Below are positions 25,618-33,579 of a stretch of 64,000 nucleotides of DNA, one piece after another. Numbering within the stretch: the first letter of the stretch is position 1; the number at the start of each line of letters is the position of its first letter. The translations under genes were made by a program, and so were the position numbers. Under the pieces are notes generated by a model. The model worked only from the letters and a program-made list of their open reading frames with translations. It had not been told where the DNA came from and ran no database searches. Source of the stretch: Streptomyces musisoli (GTDB taxonomy: Bacteria; Actinomycetota; Actinomycetes; Streptomycetales; Streptomycetaceae). Location: NCBI RefSeq assembly GCF_016741855.1, contig NZ_JAERRH010000004.1, positions 496,001-560,000 of the forward strand, in the 5' to 3' direction.

Positions 25618-26829
25618 CTACGGTTGGCTGTATCCGTCCAGGAAGTTGCCGATCCTGGTCACCGCGTCACGCAGATCGCCGACCGTCGGCAGGGTCACCA
25701 CCCGGAAGTGATCCGGCTCGGGCCAGTTGAAGCCGGTGCCCTGCACGACCATGATCTTCTCCTGGCGCAGCAGGTCCAGGACCATCCGCCGGTCGTCCTT
25801 GATCTTGAAGACCTGCGGGTCCAGGCGCGGGAAGAGATACAGCGCGCCCTTCGGCCGTACGCAGCTCACCCCGGGGATCTGGGTCAGCAGCTCGTACGCG
25901 GTGTCCAGCTGCTCCTTCAGCCGCCCGCCGGGCAGCACCAGGTCGTTGATCGACTGGCGCCCGCTGAGCGCGGCGACCACCCCGTGCTGGCCCGGCATGT
26001 TGGCGCACAGCCGCATGTTCGCCAGTATCGTCAGGCCCTCGATGTAGGAGTCGGCGTGGGCGCGCGGACCGGAGATCGACATCCACCCGACGCGGTAGCC
26101 GGCCACCCGGTACGCCTTCGACATGCCGTTGAAGGTGAGGGTGAGCAGGTCGGGGGCGATCTTGGCGGTCGGGGTGTGCGTGGCGCCGTCGTAGAGGATC
26201 TTGTCGTAGATCTCGTCGGAACAGACCAGCAGGTTGTGCCGGCGGGCGATGTCCGTCAGCCCCTTGAGCATGGCCTCGTCGTAGACGGCGCCCGTGGGGT
26301 TGTTCGGATTGATGACGACGATCGCCTTGGTGCGGTCGGTGACCTTGCGCTCGATGTCGGCGAGGTCGGGCATCCAGTCGGACTGCTCGTCGCAGCGGTA
26401 GTGCACCGCCGTGCCGCCGGACAGGGAGACGGCCGCCGTCCACAGCGGGTAGTCCGGGGCCGGTACGAGGACCTCGTCGCCGTCGTCCAGCAGGCCCTGC
26501 ATCGCCATCACGATCAGCTCGGAGACGCCGTTGCCGATGAAGACGTGCTCGACGTCCGTCTCGATGCCGAGGGTCTGGTTGTGCATCACGACCGCGCGGC
26601 GGGCGGCGAGCAGGCCCTTGGCGTCGCCGTAGCCGTGCGCGGTGGAGACGTTGCGGAGGATGTCCTCCAGGATCTCCGGCGGGCACTCGAAACCGAAGGC
26701 TGCCGGGTTTCCGGTGTTGAGCTTGAGGATGCGGTGGCCCGCCGCCTCCAGCCGCATGGCCTCTTCGAGTACCGGACCCCGGATCTCGTAACAGACGTTG
26801 GCGAGCTTGGTCGACTGGATCACCTGCAT
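25618..26829 (-). CDS. alaA: Class I aminotransferase, AlaA-type (alanine-synthesising)
   Basis: This 403-residue PLP enzyme has the AlaA layout: MQVIQSTKLANVCYEIRGPV at the N-terminus, LNTGNPAAFGF, INPNNPTGAVY, CSDEIYDKILYD, and the PLP lysine K238 in FNGMSKAYRVAGYRVGW. AlaA converts pyruvate and glutamate to alanine and 2-oxoglutarate and may use other amino donors. Length matches E. coli AlaA. It is divergent from the repeat protein at 26956 and has no neighbouring pathway genes. Confidence 0.92.
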   Translation of the reverse strand: MQVIQSTKLANVCYEIRGPVLEEAMRLEAAGHRILKLNTGNPAAFGFECPPEILEDILRNVSTAHGYGDAKGLLAARRAVVMHNQTLGIETDVEHVFIGNGVSELIVMAMQGLLDDGDEVLVPAPDYPLWTAAVSLSGGTAVHYRCDEQSDWMPDLADIERKVTDRTKAIVVINPNNPTGAVYDEAMLKGLTDIARRHNLLVCSDEIYDKILYDGATHTPTAKIAPDLLTLTFNGMSKAYRVAGYRVGWMSISGPRAHADSYIEGLTILANMRLCANMPGQHGVVAALSGRQSINDLVLPGGRLKEQLDTAYELLTQIPGVSCVRPKGALYLFPRLDPQVFKIKDDRRMVLDLLRQEKIMVVQGTGFNWPEPDHFRVVTLPTVGDLRDAVTRIGNFLDGYSQP

Positions 26830-26941
26830 GTCCGTGAGCTTACGACCCGGTTATGTCTCGTGGGTCGTGTTTTCCGCCACGTGAGACACGGACGTTTGCC
26901 CGGAAAACGCTGCCGGGTGTCTCAGGAGTCACTTGCGTCCC

Positions 26942-26947
26942 TACAAT
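26942..26947 (+). promoter_or_regulatory. -10 box TACAAT of an apparently leaderless gene
   Basis: TACAAT lies only eight bases before ATG 26956, so transcription would begin at or next to the start codon. No Shine-Dalgarno sequence precedes this ATG, consistent with a leaderless mRNA, which is common in actinomycetes. No convincing -35 box is seen. Confidence 0.5.
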
Positions 26948-26955
26948 CCGCTGGC

Positions 26956-27783
26956 ATGTCCACGGAACGGGAGCACGAGGCGGGGTACGGCACGGACGGA
27001 ACGGGCGGCGCGCCCGGGGTCCGGCCGTCCGTGTACCAGCCGTTGCCGGCTCCAGCCCCCGCGTACGAGGAGTACGCCGACCCCGCCGCCGCGCACGGCT
27101 GGCAGAACGCGTACGACGAGACGCGCGAGCTGCCCCCGATACCTCCGGGCCCCGGGCCCGGCGAAGGACGCGCAGAGCCCTCCGCGGGCCGCGCGGAGCC
27201 CTCTGGGGAGCGCGCGGAGCCCTCTGCGGGCCGCGCGGAGCCCTCTGCGGGGCGCGCAGAGCCCTCTGCGGGGCGCGCCGAACCCTCTGCGGGGCGCGCC
27301 GAACCCGGCGGGCGTGCCGGGCGACGGCGGGCGCGGCGGCGTCAGGGAGGCCGCCGGCGGCTGGCGGTCGTCGCCGGCGCCCTCGGGGTGGCCGGCACCG
27401 TCGCGGTGATCGCCGCACTGGCCGGATCGGGTTCCCCGGACGGGTCCCGCCCCGCGGACGGCGGGCGGGTGGCCGACGGCCCCGCGACCGACGCGACCGA
27501 CGGCGGCGCGGACCCGGACCACCCCTCCGCCTCCGCCCCGGCCGCGACGGTCTCCGCCGCCGTCCGGTCCGCCGCTGCCACGCCGTCGGCCTCGACCGCA
27601 CCCCCGACCGGCGGCACCGGTGCCGGCACCGGCACCGACCCGCGCGAGACGAGCGGCAGCCCGTCGGCCACGTCCTCGGCCTCCACCACCCCCGCCCCCA
27701 CGGCGTCGTCCGCCGCCCCGACGGCGACCGACAGCCCCTGGAGCCGCGGCCGCGGCCACGGCCGGACGAAACGGCCCCGCTGA
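26956..27783 (+). CDS. Single-pass membrane protein with EPSAGRA heptad repeats and long Ser/Thr/Ala/Pro tail
   Basis: This 275-residue product has a cytosolic N-terminus with Pro-rich sequence (YQPLPAPAPAYEEY), then about seven tandem heptads of the GRAEPSA type (DNA unit 21 bases, about 27166-27307). A very basic stretch (RRARRRQGGRRR) precedes one membrane helix (LAVVAGALGVAGTVAVIAALAG), orienting the tail outside. The external 110 residues are Ser/Thr/Ala/Pro-rich, like mucin-like or cell-wall-spanning stalks, and end with a basic cluster. Such a tail could be O-glycosylated. No catalytic domain is present and the function is unknown. Repeat number is likely to vary between strains. Confidence 0.7.
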   Translation: MSTEREHEAGYGTDGTGGAPGVRPSVYQPLPAPAPAYEEYADPAAAHGWQNAYDETRELPPIPPGPGPGEGRAEPSAGRAEPSGERAEPSAGRAEPSAGRAEPSAGRAEPSAGRAEPGGRAGRRRARRRQGGRRRLAVVAGALGVAGTVAVIAALAGSGSPDGSRPADGGRVADGPATDATDGGADPDHPSASAPAATVSAAVRSAAATPSASTAPPTGGTGAGTGTDPRETSGSPSATSSASTTPAPTASSAAPTATDSPWSRGRGHGRTKRPR

Positions 27784-27819
27784 CCGGACGGCCACGCGCG
27801 GCCCGCCGGCTGCGTCGGC

Positions 27820-27965
27820 TCGCCGATCGGGTTTCCCCGGTTGCCGATCGGGTTGGCCCGCTCGCCGATCGGGTTGACCCGCTCGCCGATCGCGTTGACC
27901 CGCTCGCCGATCGCGTTGACCCGCTCGCCAATCCGGTTGCCCCGCTCGCCAATCGCGTTGGCCGC
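27820..27965. repeat. 21-base tandem repeat, about seven copies
   Basis: Seven copies of a 21-base unit (core GCCGATCG.GTTGACCCGCT) run head to tail with a few substitutions. The unit length is a multiple of three; on the minus strand it reads as heptads of the NAIGERV type, but that frame belongs to an open reading frame with no believable start context. I treat it as intergenic. It begins about 35 bases after the previous stop. Confidence 0.75.
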
Positions 27966-28080
27966 CGGCTCATCGGCTGGGCTGGTTCGCGGGCGCGGGG
28001 CCCGCGGGAGGGGGCGGCCGGGGGCGCCGCATGTCGTGGTGAAGGGCCTCGCCCTCTTCGGCGCCGTGTTCGTCAAGTCC

Positions 28081-28300
28081 CGGCGGGACACGGGGTGATC
28101 GCCGTGCCGTGCGGGAGAACCAGTACGGGGGGCGTGAGGTGAGCGGCGCGCGGTGCGGGAAAGGCTGCGCCGGCGGGACGTGGGGTGAGCGGCGCGCGGT
28201 GCGGGAGAAGCTGTGCCGGCGGGACATGAGGGGTGGCGCGCGGTGCGGAAAGCTGTCCTTTCGGGACATGAGGTGATCGGCGTGCGGCACAGGGAAACCC
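28081..28300. repeat. Degenerate ~45-base tandem repeat, about five copies
   Basis: The landmark CGGCGGGAC recurs at 28081, 28171 and 28217, with degenerate copies near 28126 and 28259, each followed by a GTGAGCGGCGCGCGGTGCGG-like block. The period is 43-46 bases. Bases 27966-28080 between the two repeat arrays show no gene. The array ends about 120 bases before the serine protease start, whose promoter must lie after or within the last copies. Confidence 0.65.
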
Positions 28301-28417
28301 CTATGACCTGACGCGACTCCTTGTCCCCACCCCTCCCCCCTGTCGACAATGCGCATGACAACCCAGCGGGCGGCCGGAACCCCTCCGGTCGCCCATGTCG
28401 TAAGAGGGGACCCCCAC

Positions 28418-29275
28418 GTGAACAAGCCTCTCCTTGCCGCGCTTTCCTCCCTGGCGATAGCCGGGCTCGGCGCGACTCCGGCGATCGCCGCCCCGCACAC
28501 CGCCGTCAAGACCGCCCCGCACTCCGCCCAGGCCGTCAAGGCCACGGTCGACTTCGCCGGCACCGTCTCGCTCAGCAACTGCTCCGGCTCCGTCATCCGC
28601 TTCCCCAACTCCGCCGACACCGACCCCGCCCTCGTGCTGACCAACGGCCACTGCCTGGAGACCGGCATGCCCGCGGCCGGCGAGGTCATCACCGGCCAGT
28701 CCTCCAGCCGTTCCTTCGGCCTGCTGAACTCCGCCGGCAGCCGGATCGCGACCCTCCGTGCCAACCAGGTCGTCTACTCGACCATGACCGACACGGACGT
28801 CACCATCTACCGCACCACCACCACGTACGCGAAGATCAAGAGCTCGTACGGGATCAGCCCGCTCACCGTGCAGGACACGCACCCCACGGCCGGCACCGCC
28901 ATCAAGGTGGTCTCCGGCTACTGGAAGCGCATCTACAGCTGCAACGTCGACGGGTTCGTGTACCGGCTGAAGGAGGGTGACTGGACCTTCAAGGACTCGG
29001 TCCGCTACACCTCCGCCTGCAACACCATCGGCGGCACCTCCGGCTCCCCGGTCATCGACACCGCCACCGGCAAGGTCGTCGCCGTCAACAACACCGGCAA
29101 CGAGGACGGCCAGCGGTGCACGGTGAACAACCCGTGCGAGGTCGACGCCAACGGCAACGTCACCGTCCGCCAGGGCATCAACTACGCCCAGGAGATCTAC
29201 AACATCCCGGCCTGCTTCACCACCGGCAACAAGCTCGACCTGAACGCGGCCGGCTGCACCCTGCCCAAGCCGTAG
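28418..29275 (+). CDS. Secreted trypsin-like serine protease (S1 family)
   Basis: GTG 28418 (MNKPLLAAL) follows AGAGGGGA and gives 285 residues; an earlier ATG at 28349 lacks such a site. A signal peptide ends near residue 25 (PAIAA-PHTA), followed by a propeptide-like region. The catalytic triad is visible as H78 (TNGHC), D127 (DTDVTIY) and S210 (GGTSGSPV). Extra Cys residues (LSNCSG, YSCNVD, SACNTIG, NPCEVD, ACFTTG) suggest several disulphides. It is an exported peptidase of the Streptomyces type and is transcribed convergently with the deacylase gene, 19 bases apart. Confidence 0.9.
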   Translation: MNKPLLAALSSLAIAGLGATPAIAAPHTAVKTAPHSAQAVKATVDFAGTVSLSNCSGSVIRFPNSADTDPALVLTNGHCLETGMPAAGEVITGQSSSRSFGLLNSAGSRIATLRANQVVYSTMTDTDVTIYRTTTTYAKIKSSYGISPLTVQDTHPTAGTAIKVVSGYWKRIYSCNVDGFVYRLKEGDWTFKDSVRYTSACNTIGGTSGSPVIDTATGKVVAVNNTGNEDGQRCTVNNPCEVDANGNVTVRQGINYAQEIYNIPACFTTGNKLDLNAAGCTLPKP

Positions 29276-29294
29276 CCCGGCAGGGGCCGGGCGG

Positions 29295-30905
29295 TCACAC
29301 CGGAGTGCGACGGACCGCCCGCCCCGCCAGCACGTCCGTCCGGCGGCCGTCCTCGACGACGAACCGGCCGTCGACCAGCACGTGCGGGATCCCGGACGGC
29401 AGCGCCCGGGGCTCGGCGAAGGTGGCACCGGGCGCGACCGTCTCCGGGTCGAACAGGACCAGGTCGGCCCGGTACCCCTCGCGCACCAGCCCGCGGTCCG
29501 GCAGTCGCAGCCGCGCCGCGGGCCGGGAGGTGAGGTGGGCGACGCACTCCTCCAGCGTCAGCACGCCCGACTCCCGCACGTAGTGGCCGAGATAGTGCGG
29601 AAAGGTGCCGTACGCGCGCGGGTGCGGCTTGGTGCCCCGCAGGATGCCGTCGGAGCCGCCGGTGTGCGCGCGGTGCCGCATGATCGCGCGGACGTTCTCC
29701 TCGTGGCCGACGTGCTGGAGGATCGTCGTACCGAGCCGGTCGCCCACCAGGAGGCGGTGCGCCGTGGCCCACGGGGACTCGCCGCGCAGGTCCGCCGACT
29801 CGCGGACGCTGCGGCCCACGAAGTCGCCGAGGGCCGGATCGGTCACCCCGGAGATCTCGATCGTCTCCCACTCCACCGGCACCCCGTGACAGCCGTCCGA
29901 GCCGGTGACCTCCAGGTCGTGCCGGATCCGCCCGGCCGTCGCCGGATCGGCCAGCCGGGCCAGGATCTCCTCCGGGCCGCCCTCGCTCGCCCAGCTCGGC
30001 AGCAGCGCGGCGAGGGTCGTGCAGCCGGGGGTGTACGGATAGGTGTCCAGCGTGATGTCGGCCCCCTCGTCCAGGGACCGGTCGAGCAGGGCCAGCAGCT
30101 CGGGTGCCCGGCCCTTGTTCACGCCGAAGTTCATCGTCGCGTGCGCCAGGTGCAGCGGGCAGCCCGCCTCCCGGGTCAGGGCGACCATCTCGGCGTAGGC
30201 CTCCAGGGCGCCGGCGCCGTAGGAGCGGTGGTGGGGGCAGTAGTAGCCGCCGTACGCGGCCACCACCCGGCACAGCTCGGTCAGTTCGGCGTCCCCGGCG
30301 TACATGCCCGGGGTGTAGGTGAGGCCGGAGGACAGCCCGACCGCGCCCTGTTCCAGCCCCTCGGCCACCAGCCGCCGCATCCGGTCCAGCTCCGCGGGCG
30401 TCGCCGCCCGGTCCTCCCAGCCGACGGCGAGCGCCCGGACCGTGCCCTGCGGGATCAGATAGGCCGCGTTGACGGCGATGCCCCGGTCCAGGCGGTCGAG
30501 GTACTCGCCGACCGACCGCCAGTCGAAGTCGATGTCGTCGCCGTACCCGTTCCACCCGGTGATCGCCCGCCGCACCTCCTCCAGGGTGCGGTCGTCGACC
30601 GGCGCGTACGAGAGCCCGTCCTGGCCGAGGACCTCCAGCGTGACCCCCTGCGCGGCCTTCGCGCTGTGGTCGGGGTCGCGCAGCAGGGCCAGGTCGGAGT
30701 GGGCGTGCATGTCGATGAAGCCGGGGGAGAGGACCAGGCCCTCGGCGTTCACCTCCCGCACGGCGCGCGGCCATTGGCAGCCGGCGGCGGCCGCCTCCTT
30801 GACGATGGAGACGATCCGGCCGCCGTCGACCACGACGTCGGCGCGGTAGGAGTCCGCCCCGCTGCCGTCGACGACGTCGGCGTCCCGGATGACCAGGTCC
30901 TCCAC
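29295..30905 (-). CDS. N-acyl-D-amino-acid deacylase-like amidohydrolase
   Basis: GTG 30905 gives 536 residues. The fold is that of urease-related amidohydrolases: DLVIRDADVVDGSG, the metal site H67xH69 in GFIDMHAHSD, and the D-aminoacylase landmarks GAVGLSSGLTYTPGMYA, HHRSYG, HLAHATMNFG, and HPRAYGTFPHYLG. These enzymes remove acyl groups from N-acyl-D-amino acids. The usual metal-ligand segment GNCG is replaced by GQDG (VLGQDGLSYAP), so the bridging Cys is missing; substrate or metal use may differ. The next gene, ten bases upstream on the same strand, encodes a D-serine-dehydratase-like protein. Together they suggest deacylation followed by deamination of a D-amino acid. Confidence 0.85.
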   Translation of the reverse strand: MEDLVIRDADVVDGSGADSYRADVVVDGGRIVSIVKEAAAAGCQWPRAVREVNAEGLVLSPGFIDMHAHSDLALLRDPDHSAKAAQGVTLEVLGQDGLSYAPVDDRTLEEVRRAITGWNGYGDDIDFDWRSVGEYLDRLDRGIAVNAAYLIPQGTVRALAVGWEDRAATPAELDRMRRLVAEGLEQGAVGLSSGLTYTPGMYAGDAELTELCRVVAAYGGYYCPHHRSYGAGALEAYAEMVALTREAGCPLHLAHATMNFGVNKGRAPELLALLDRSLDEGADITLDTYPYTPGCTTLAALLPSWASEGGPEEILARLADPATAGRIRHDLEVTGSDGCHGVPVEWETIEISGVTDPALGDFVGRSVRESADLRGESPWATAHRLLVGDRLGTTILQHVGHEENVRAIMRHRAHTGGSDGILRGTKPHPRAYGTFPHYLGHYVRESGVLTLEECVAHLTSRPAARLRLPDRGLVREGYRADLVLFDPETVAPGATFAEPRALPSGIPHVLVDGRFVVEDGRRTDVLAGRAVRRTPV

Positions 30906-30914
30906 GCGTACCTC

Positions 30915-32210
30915 CTAGAAGAACGTACGGATGTAGTCGACGACCGTGCCGTCCGCCTCGGCGACCGGGATCAGCTGCCACTTGTCGAACGACGTGCACG
31001 GGTGGGACAGGCCGAGACCGATCCAGTCGCCGACCTCGACGTCCGCCTCCGGGTCCGTGCGCAGCCAGGCGTGCTGGTCGGACAGGCCGGTCACGGTGAT
31101 GCCGGTGGCCGGGCGCTCGACACCGTCCCGGCGTACCACCTGGGCGGCCGGCAGGTCCAGGTCGTAGGCGGCGTCCCGCTTGCCCGCGTTGGCGAAGGCC
31201 TGCTCGGGGGTGGGACGGGAGACCACCTGCGCCCACAGCCGGAAGGCGGGCTCCAGGGCGCCCTCCTCGGGGACCCGGGTGAACGGGGTGAGCCTGCTGT
31301 AGTGCCCGTCGTCGTGCGAGACGTACGCGCCCGAGCGCAGCAGCTTCAGCACGGGCCGGGAGAGCCCCGGGATCTCGGCGAAGACGTCCGCCACCGCGTC
31401 GAACCAGGCGCTGCCGCCCGCGCTCACCACGATCTCCTCCGCGTCCCCGAAGTGTCCGCCCTCGTCCAGCCCGGCGGCCAGCGCCACCAGCCGCCGCAGA
31501 TAGGACCGTACGCGTTCCGGATCCGCCTTCGGCACCTCGCCCTCGTAGCCCGCCACCCCGACCAGCCGCAGGGCCGGTGCGGCGGCCACGGCCCGCGCGA
31601 CGGCCGCGCCCTCGGCCTCGGTGCGCACGCCGGTCCGGGCCCCCTCGCCCGCACCCAGCTCCACGACCACGTCCACCGGGCGCGCGGCGCCGCGCAGGGC
31701 GGCGGCCATCAGCTCCACCCCGCGCACGGAGTCGGCATAGCAGACGAAACGGAACTCCGGGTCGGCGGCCAGCTCTCCGGCGATCCAGCGCAGGGCGGAG
31801 GCGTCCACCAGCTCGTTGGCGAGGAAGACCCGCCGGATCCCGAACGCCCGCGCCACCCGCACCTGGTGGGGCACCGCCAGCGTGATGCCCCAGGCGCCGT
31901 GCTCGATCTGGCGCCGGAAGAGCTGCGGGGCCATCGAGGTCTTGCCGTGCGGGGCGAAGGCCAGGCCGTGCCGGGAGGCGTACTCCTCCATCAGCGCGAG
32001 GTTGTGCTCCAGGCGCTCGGCCGACAGGGCGAGGACGGGGCTGGTGAAGCCGTCGCCGTCCCGGAAGAGGTTGCGGCGCTGGGCGGCCAGCTCGGCGACG
32101 GTCAGTCCGTCGGCGTCCGGCGGGAGGCCCTTGAAGCGGTGGTCGACGCGTTCCTCGGCAAGGCGGGCGAGGCGTTCCGCGGCCTGGCGGGCGAGCGCTT
32201 CGGTGCTCAT
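30915..32210 (-). CDS. D-serine dehydratase-like PLP enzyme (alanine racemase-type fold, DSD1 family)
   Basis: This 431-residue protein belongs to the fold-type III PLP family of eukaryotic-type D-serine dehydratase and D-threonine aldolase. The PLP lysine is K90 (FAPHGKTSMAP). Near the C-terminus SHPC (H403, C405) matches the zinc-binding His-x-Cys of D-serine dehydratase; GAYVSHDDGHY also fits the family. The reaction would turn D-serine into pyruvate and ammonia through 2-aminoacrylate. It is the first gene of the leftward operon and is divergent from pfkB-iclR-ridA-gntP, with RidA able to clear the imine. Substrate specificity could be broader than D-serine. Confidence 0.86.
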   Translation of the reverse strand: MSTEALARQAAERLARLAEERVDHRFKGLPPDADGLTVAELAAQRRNLFRDGDGFTSPVLALSAERLEHNLALMEEYASRHGLAFAPHGKTSMAPQLFRRQIEHGAWGITLAVPHQVRVARAFGIRRVFLANELVDASALRWIAGELAADPEFRFVCYADSVRGVELMAAALRGAARPVDVVVELGAGEGARTGVRTEAEGAAVARAVAAAPALRLVGVAGYEGEVPKADPERVRSYLRRLVALAAGLDEGGHFGDAEEIVVSAGGSAWFDAVADVFAEIPGLSRPVLKLLRSGAYVSHDDGHYSRLTPFTRVPEEGALEPAFRLWAQVVSRPTPEQAFANAGKRDAAYDLDLPAAQVVRRDGVERPATGITVTGLSDQHAWLRTDPEADVEVGDWIGLGLSHPCTSFDKWQLIPVAEADGTVVDYIRTFF

Positions 32211-32228
32211 CGAGCCCCTCTCTCGACT

Positions 32229-32280
32229 GTTGCATTATGTGCAACGGTCATTGCATGCGGTGCTTACTGGTGTCTAGCAT
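32229..32280. promoter_or_regulatory. Divergent control region with IclR-like palindrome and promoter
   Basis: GTTGCA-N5-TGCAAC (32229-32245) is a perfect inverted repeat, of the kind bound by IclR-family regulators. A second TTGCAT follows at 32251-32256. TTGCAT (32251-32256) and TAGCAT (32275-32280), 18 bases apart, could be -35 and -10 boxes of the rightward operon. The IclR protein encoded at 33576 is the obvious candidate regulator of both directions. Binding is inferred. Confidence 0.55.
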
Positions 32281-32394
32281 CTCGCCGAACACCGGGTCAA
32301 CGGAGTCGCCGCCCGGCCATCGACAGGAGCCATCATCGACGACGCTGCTTACGTCTCTGCCGTTGCGCACGACCCCGGGGACCGGGGGGAGCCG

Positions 32395-33579
32395 GTGCGT
32401 CCCGTGGACGTCGTGGCGCTCGGCGAGTCCATGGTCACCTTCCTGCCCGGCCGGCCGGGCCGCCTCGCGGACGTCCCCTCCTTCCACCGCGCGATCGGCG
32501 GCGCGGAGTCCAACGTGGCCTGCGTCCTGGCGGCCGCCGGGCACTCGGCACGCTGGGTGAGCCGGGTGGGCGCGGACGGCTTCGGGCAGCACCTGGTGGA
32601 GCGGATCACCGGATACGGGGTCGACACCGGCGCCGTGCGCACCGACCCGGACCGGCCCACCGGCATCTACTTCCGCACCGCGGCCGACCGGGACACCGAC
32701 GCCCATGAGGTGGCGTACTACCGGGCCGGCTCCGCGGCCTCCGCCATGGCCGTGGCCAACGTCGACCTGGCGGCGGCGCGGTCGGGGCGGGTGCTGCACC
32801 TGTCAGGGATCACCGCCGCGCTGTCCGGTACCTGCCTGGAGCTGATGCGCGAGCTGACCGCGCCCCGGCCCGGACGCCCGCTGGTCTCCTTCGACGTCAA
32901 CCACCGCCCCGCGCTGTGGGCGGACGCCGACGGCCCGCGGGTGCTGCTGGAACTCGCCCGGCGCGCCGACATCGTGTTCGTCGGCGACGACGAGGCCCGC
33001 CGGGCCTGGGGGCTGCACGGCGGCAGGGCCATCCTGGAGGCACTGCCCGGACCGGCCATCGTGGTCGTCAAACAGGGCAGGGGCGGAGCGACCGCGTTCG
33101 AGCGTGACACCGGGGGGTTCGCGGACCGCGGCGCCGATGGGTTCTCGGACCGCGGCGCCGATGGGGCCGGGGGCCGTGGCACCGATGGATTCGCGGACCG
33201 TGGCGCCGACGGGTTCGGGAGCCGTGGCACCGATGGGTTCGCGGACCGCGGCGCCGATGGGGTCGAGGACGCCGACGGGCGCGCCGTCTTCGTGCCGGCA
33301 CCCGACGTGGACGTCGTCGCCCACGTCGGCGCCGGGGACGCCTTCGCCGCCGGCTTCCTCTCCGCCACCCTCCGGCGGCTGCCCCTGCGGGACCGCCTCC
33401 GGCACGGCCACCTCTTCGCCGCCGCCGCCCTCACCACCCCCGGCGACCTCGCCACACCCCCCGCCCGCGACCACGCCGACCGCCTCGCCGCCCTGGACGA
33501 CGACGCATGGGGGAGACTTCGACTCGGCCCCGGCTGGACGCAAGCCGAGCAGGCCGAGGAGGAGGCGAACATCCCATGA
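32395..33579 (+). CDS. PfkB family sugar kinase with a repeat insertion (2-keto-3-deoxygluconate kinase-like)
   Basis: GTG 32395 lies five bases after GGGGGGA; the product has 394 residues, clearly longer than the usual 300-330. The N-terminal PfkB signature is GGAESNVACVLAAAGH and the catalytic base is D315 in VGAGDAFAAGF. The start VVALGESMVTFLP resembles KDG kinases. Between about residues 239 and 290 lies an eight-residue repeat (GADGFADR/GTDGFGSR type, DNA unit 24 bases) that family members lack. It sits before the strand leading to the active-site loop, so it probably protrudes as a flexible loop. It overlaps iclR by four bases. The kinase may use a keto sugar acid, but the substrate is not certain. 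Confidence 0.85.
   Translation: MRPVDVVALGESMVTFLPGRPGRLADVPSFHRAIGGAESNVACVLAAAGHSARWVSRVGADGFGQHLVERITGYGVDTGAVRTDPDRPTGIYFRTAADRDTDAHEVAYYRAGSAASAMAVANVDLAAARSGRVLHLSGITAALSGTCLELMRELTAPRPGRPLVSFDVNHRPALWADADGPRVLLELARRADIVFVGDDEARRAWGLHGGRAILEALPGPAIVVVKQGRGGATAFERDTGGFADRGADGFSDRGADGAGGRGTDGFADRGADGFGSRGTDGFADRGADGVEDADGRAVFVPAPDVDVVAHVGAGDAFAAGFLSATLRRLPLRDRLRHGHLFAAAALTTPGDLATPPARDHADRLAALDDDAWGRLRLGPGWTQAEQAEEEANIP

Noticed and set aside
28081..28300. Repeats considered as a CRISPR array
   Set aside because: The units are directly abutting and degenerate with no unique spacers, and there are no cas genes.
27342..28361. Minus-strand 339-codon frame covering both tandem repeat arrays
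   Set aside because: It overlaps the membrane repeat protein antisense, lacks a ribosome site and has no domain; the heptad pattern follows from the 21-base DNA period.
29197..32244. Very long minus-strand and plus-strand open frames (over 1000 codons) across the deacylase/dehydratase genes
   Set aside because: They are the shadow frames typical of G+C-rich genes; they cross two well-supported genes, have Arg/Pro/Gly-rich composition and no recognisable domain.
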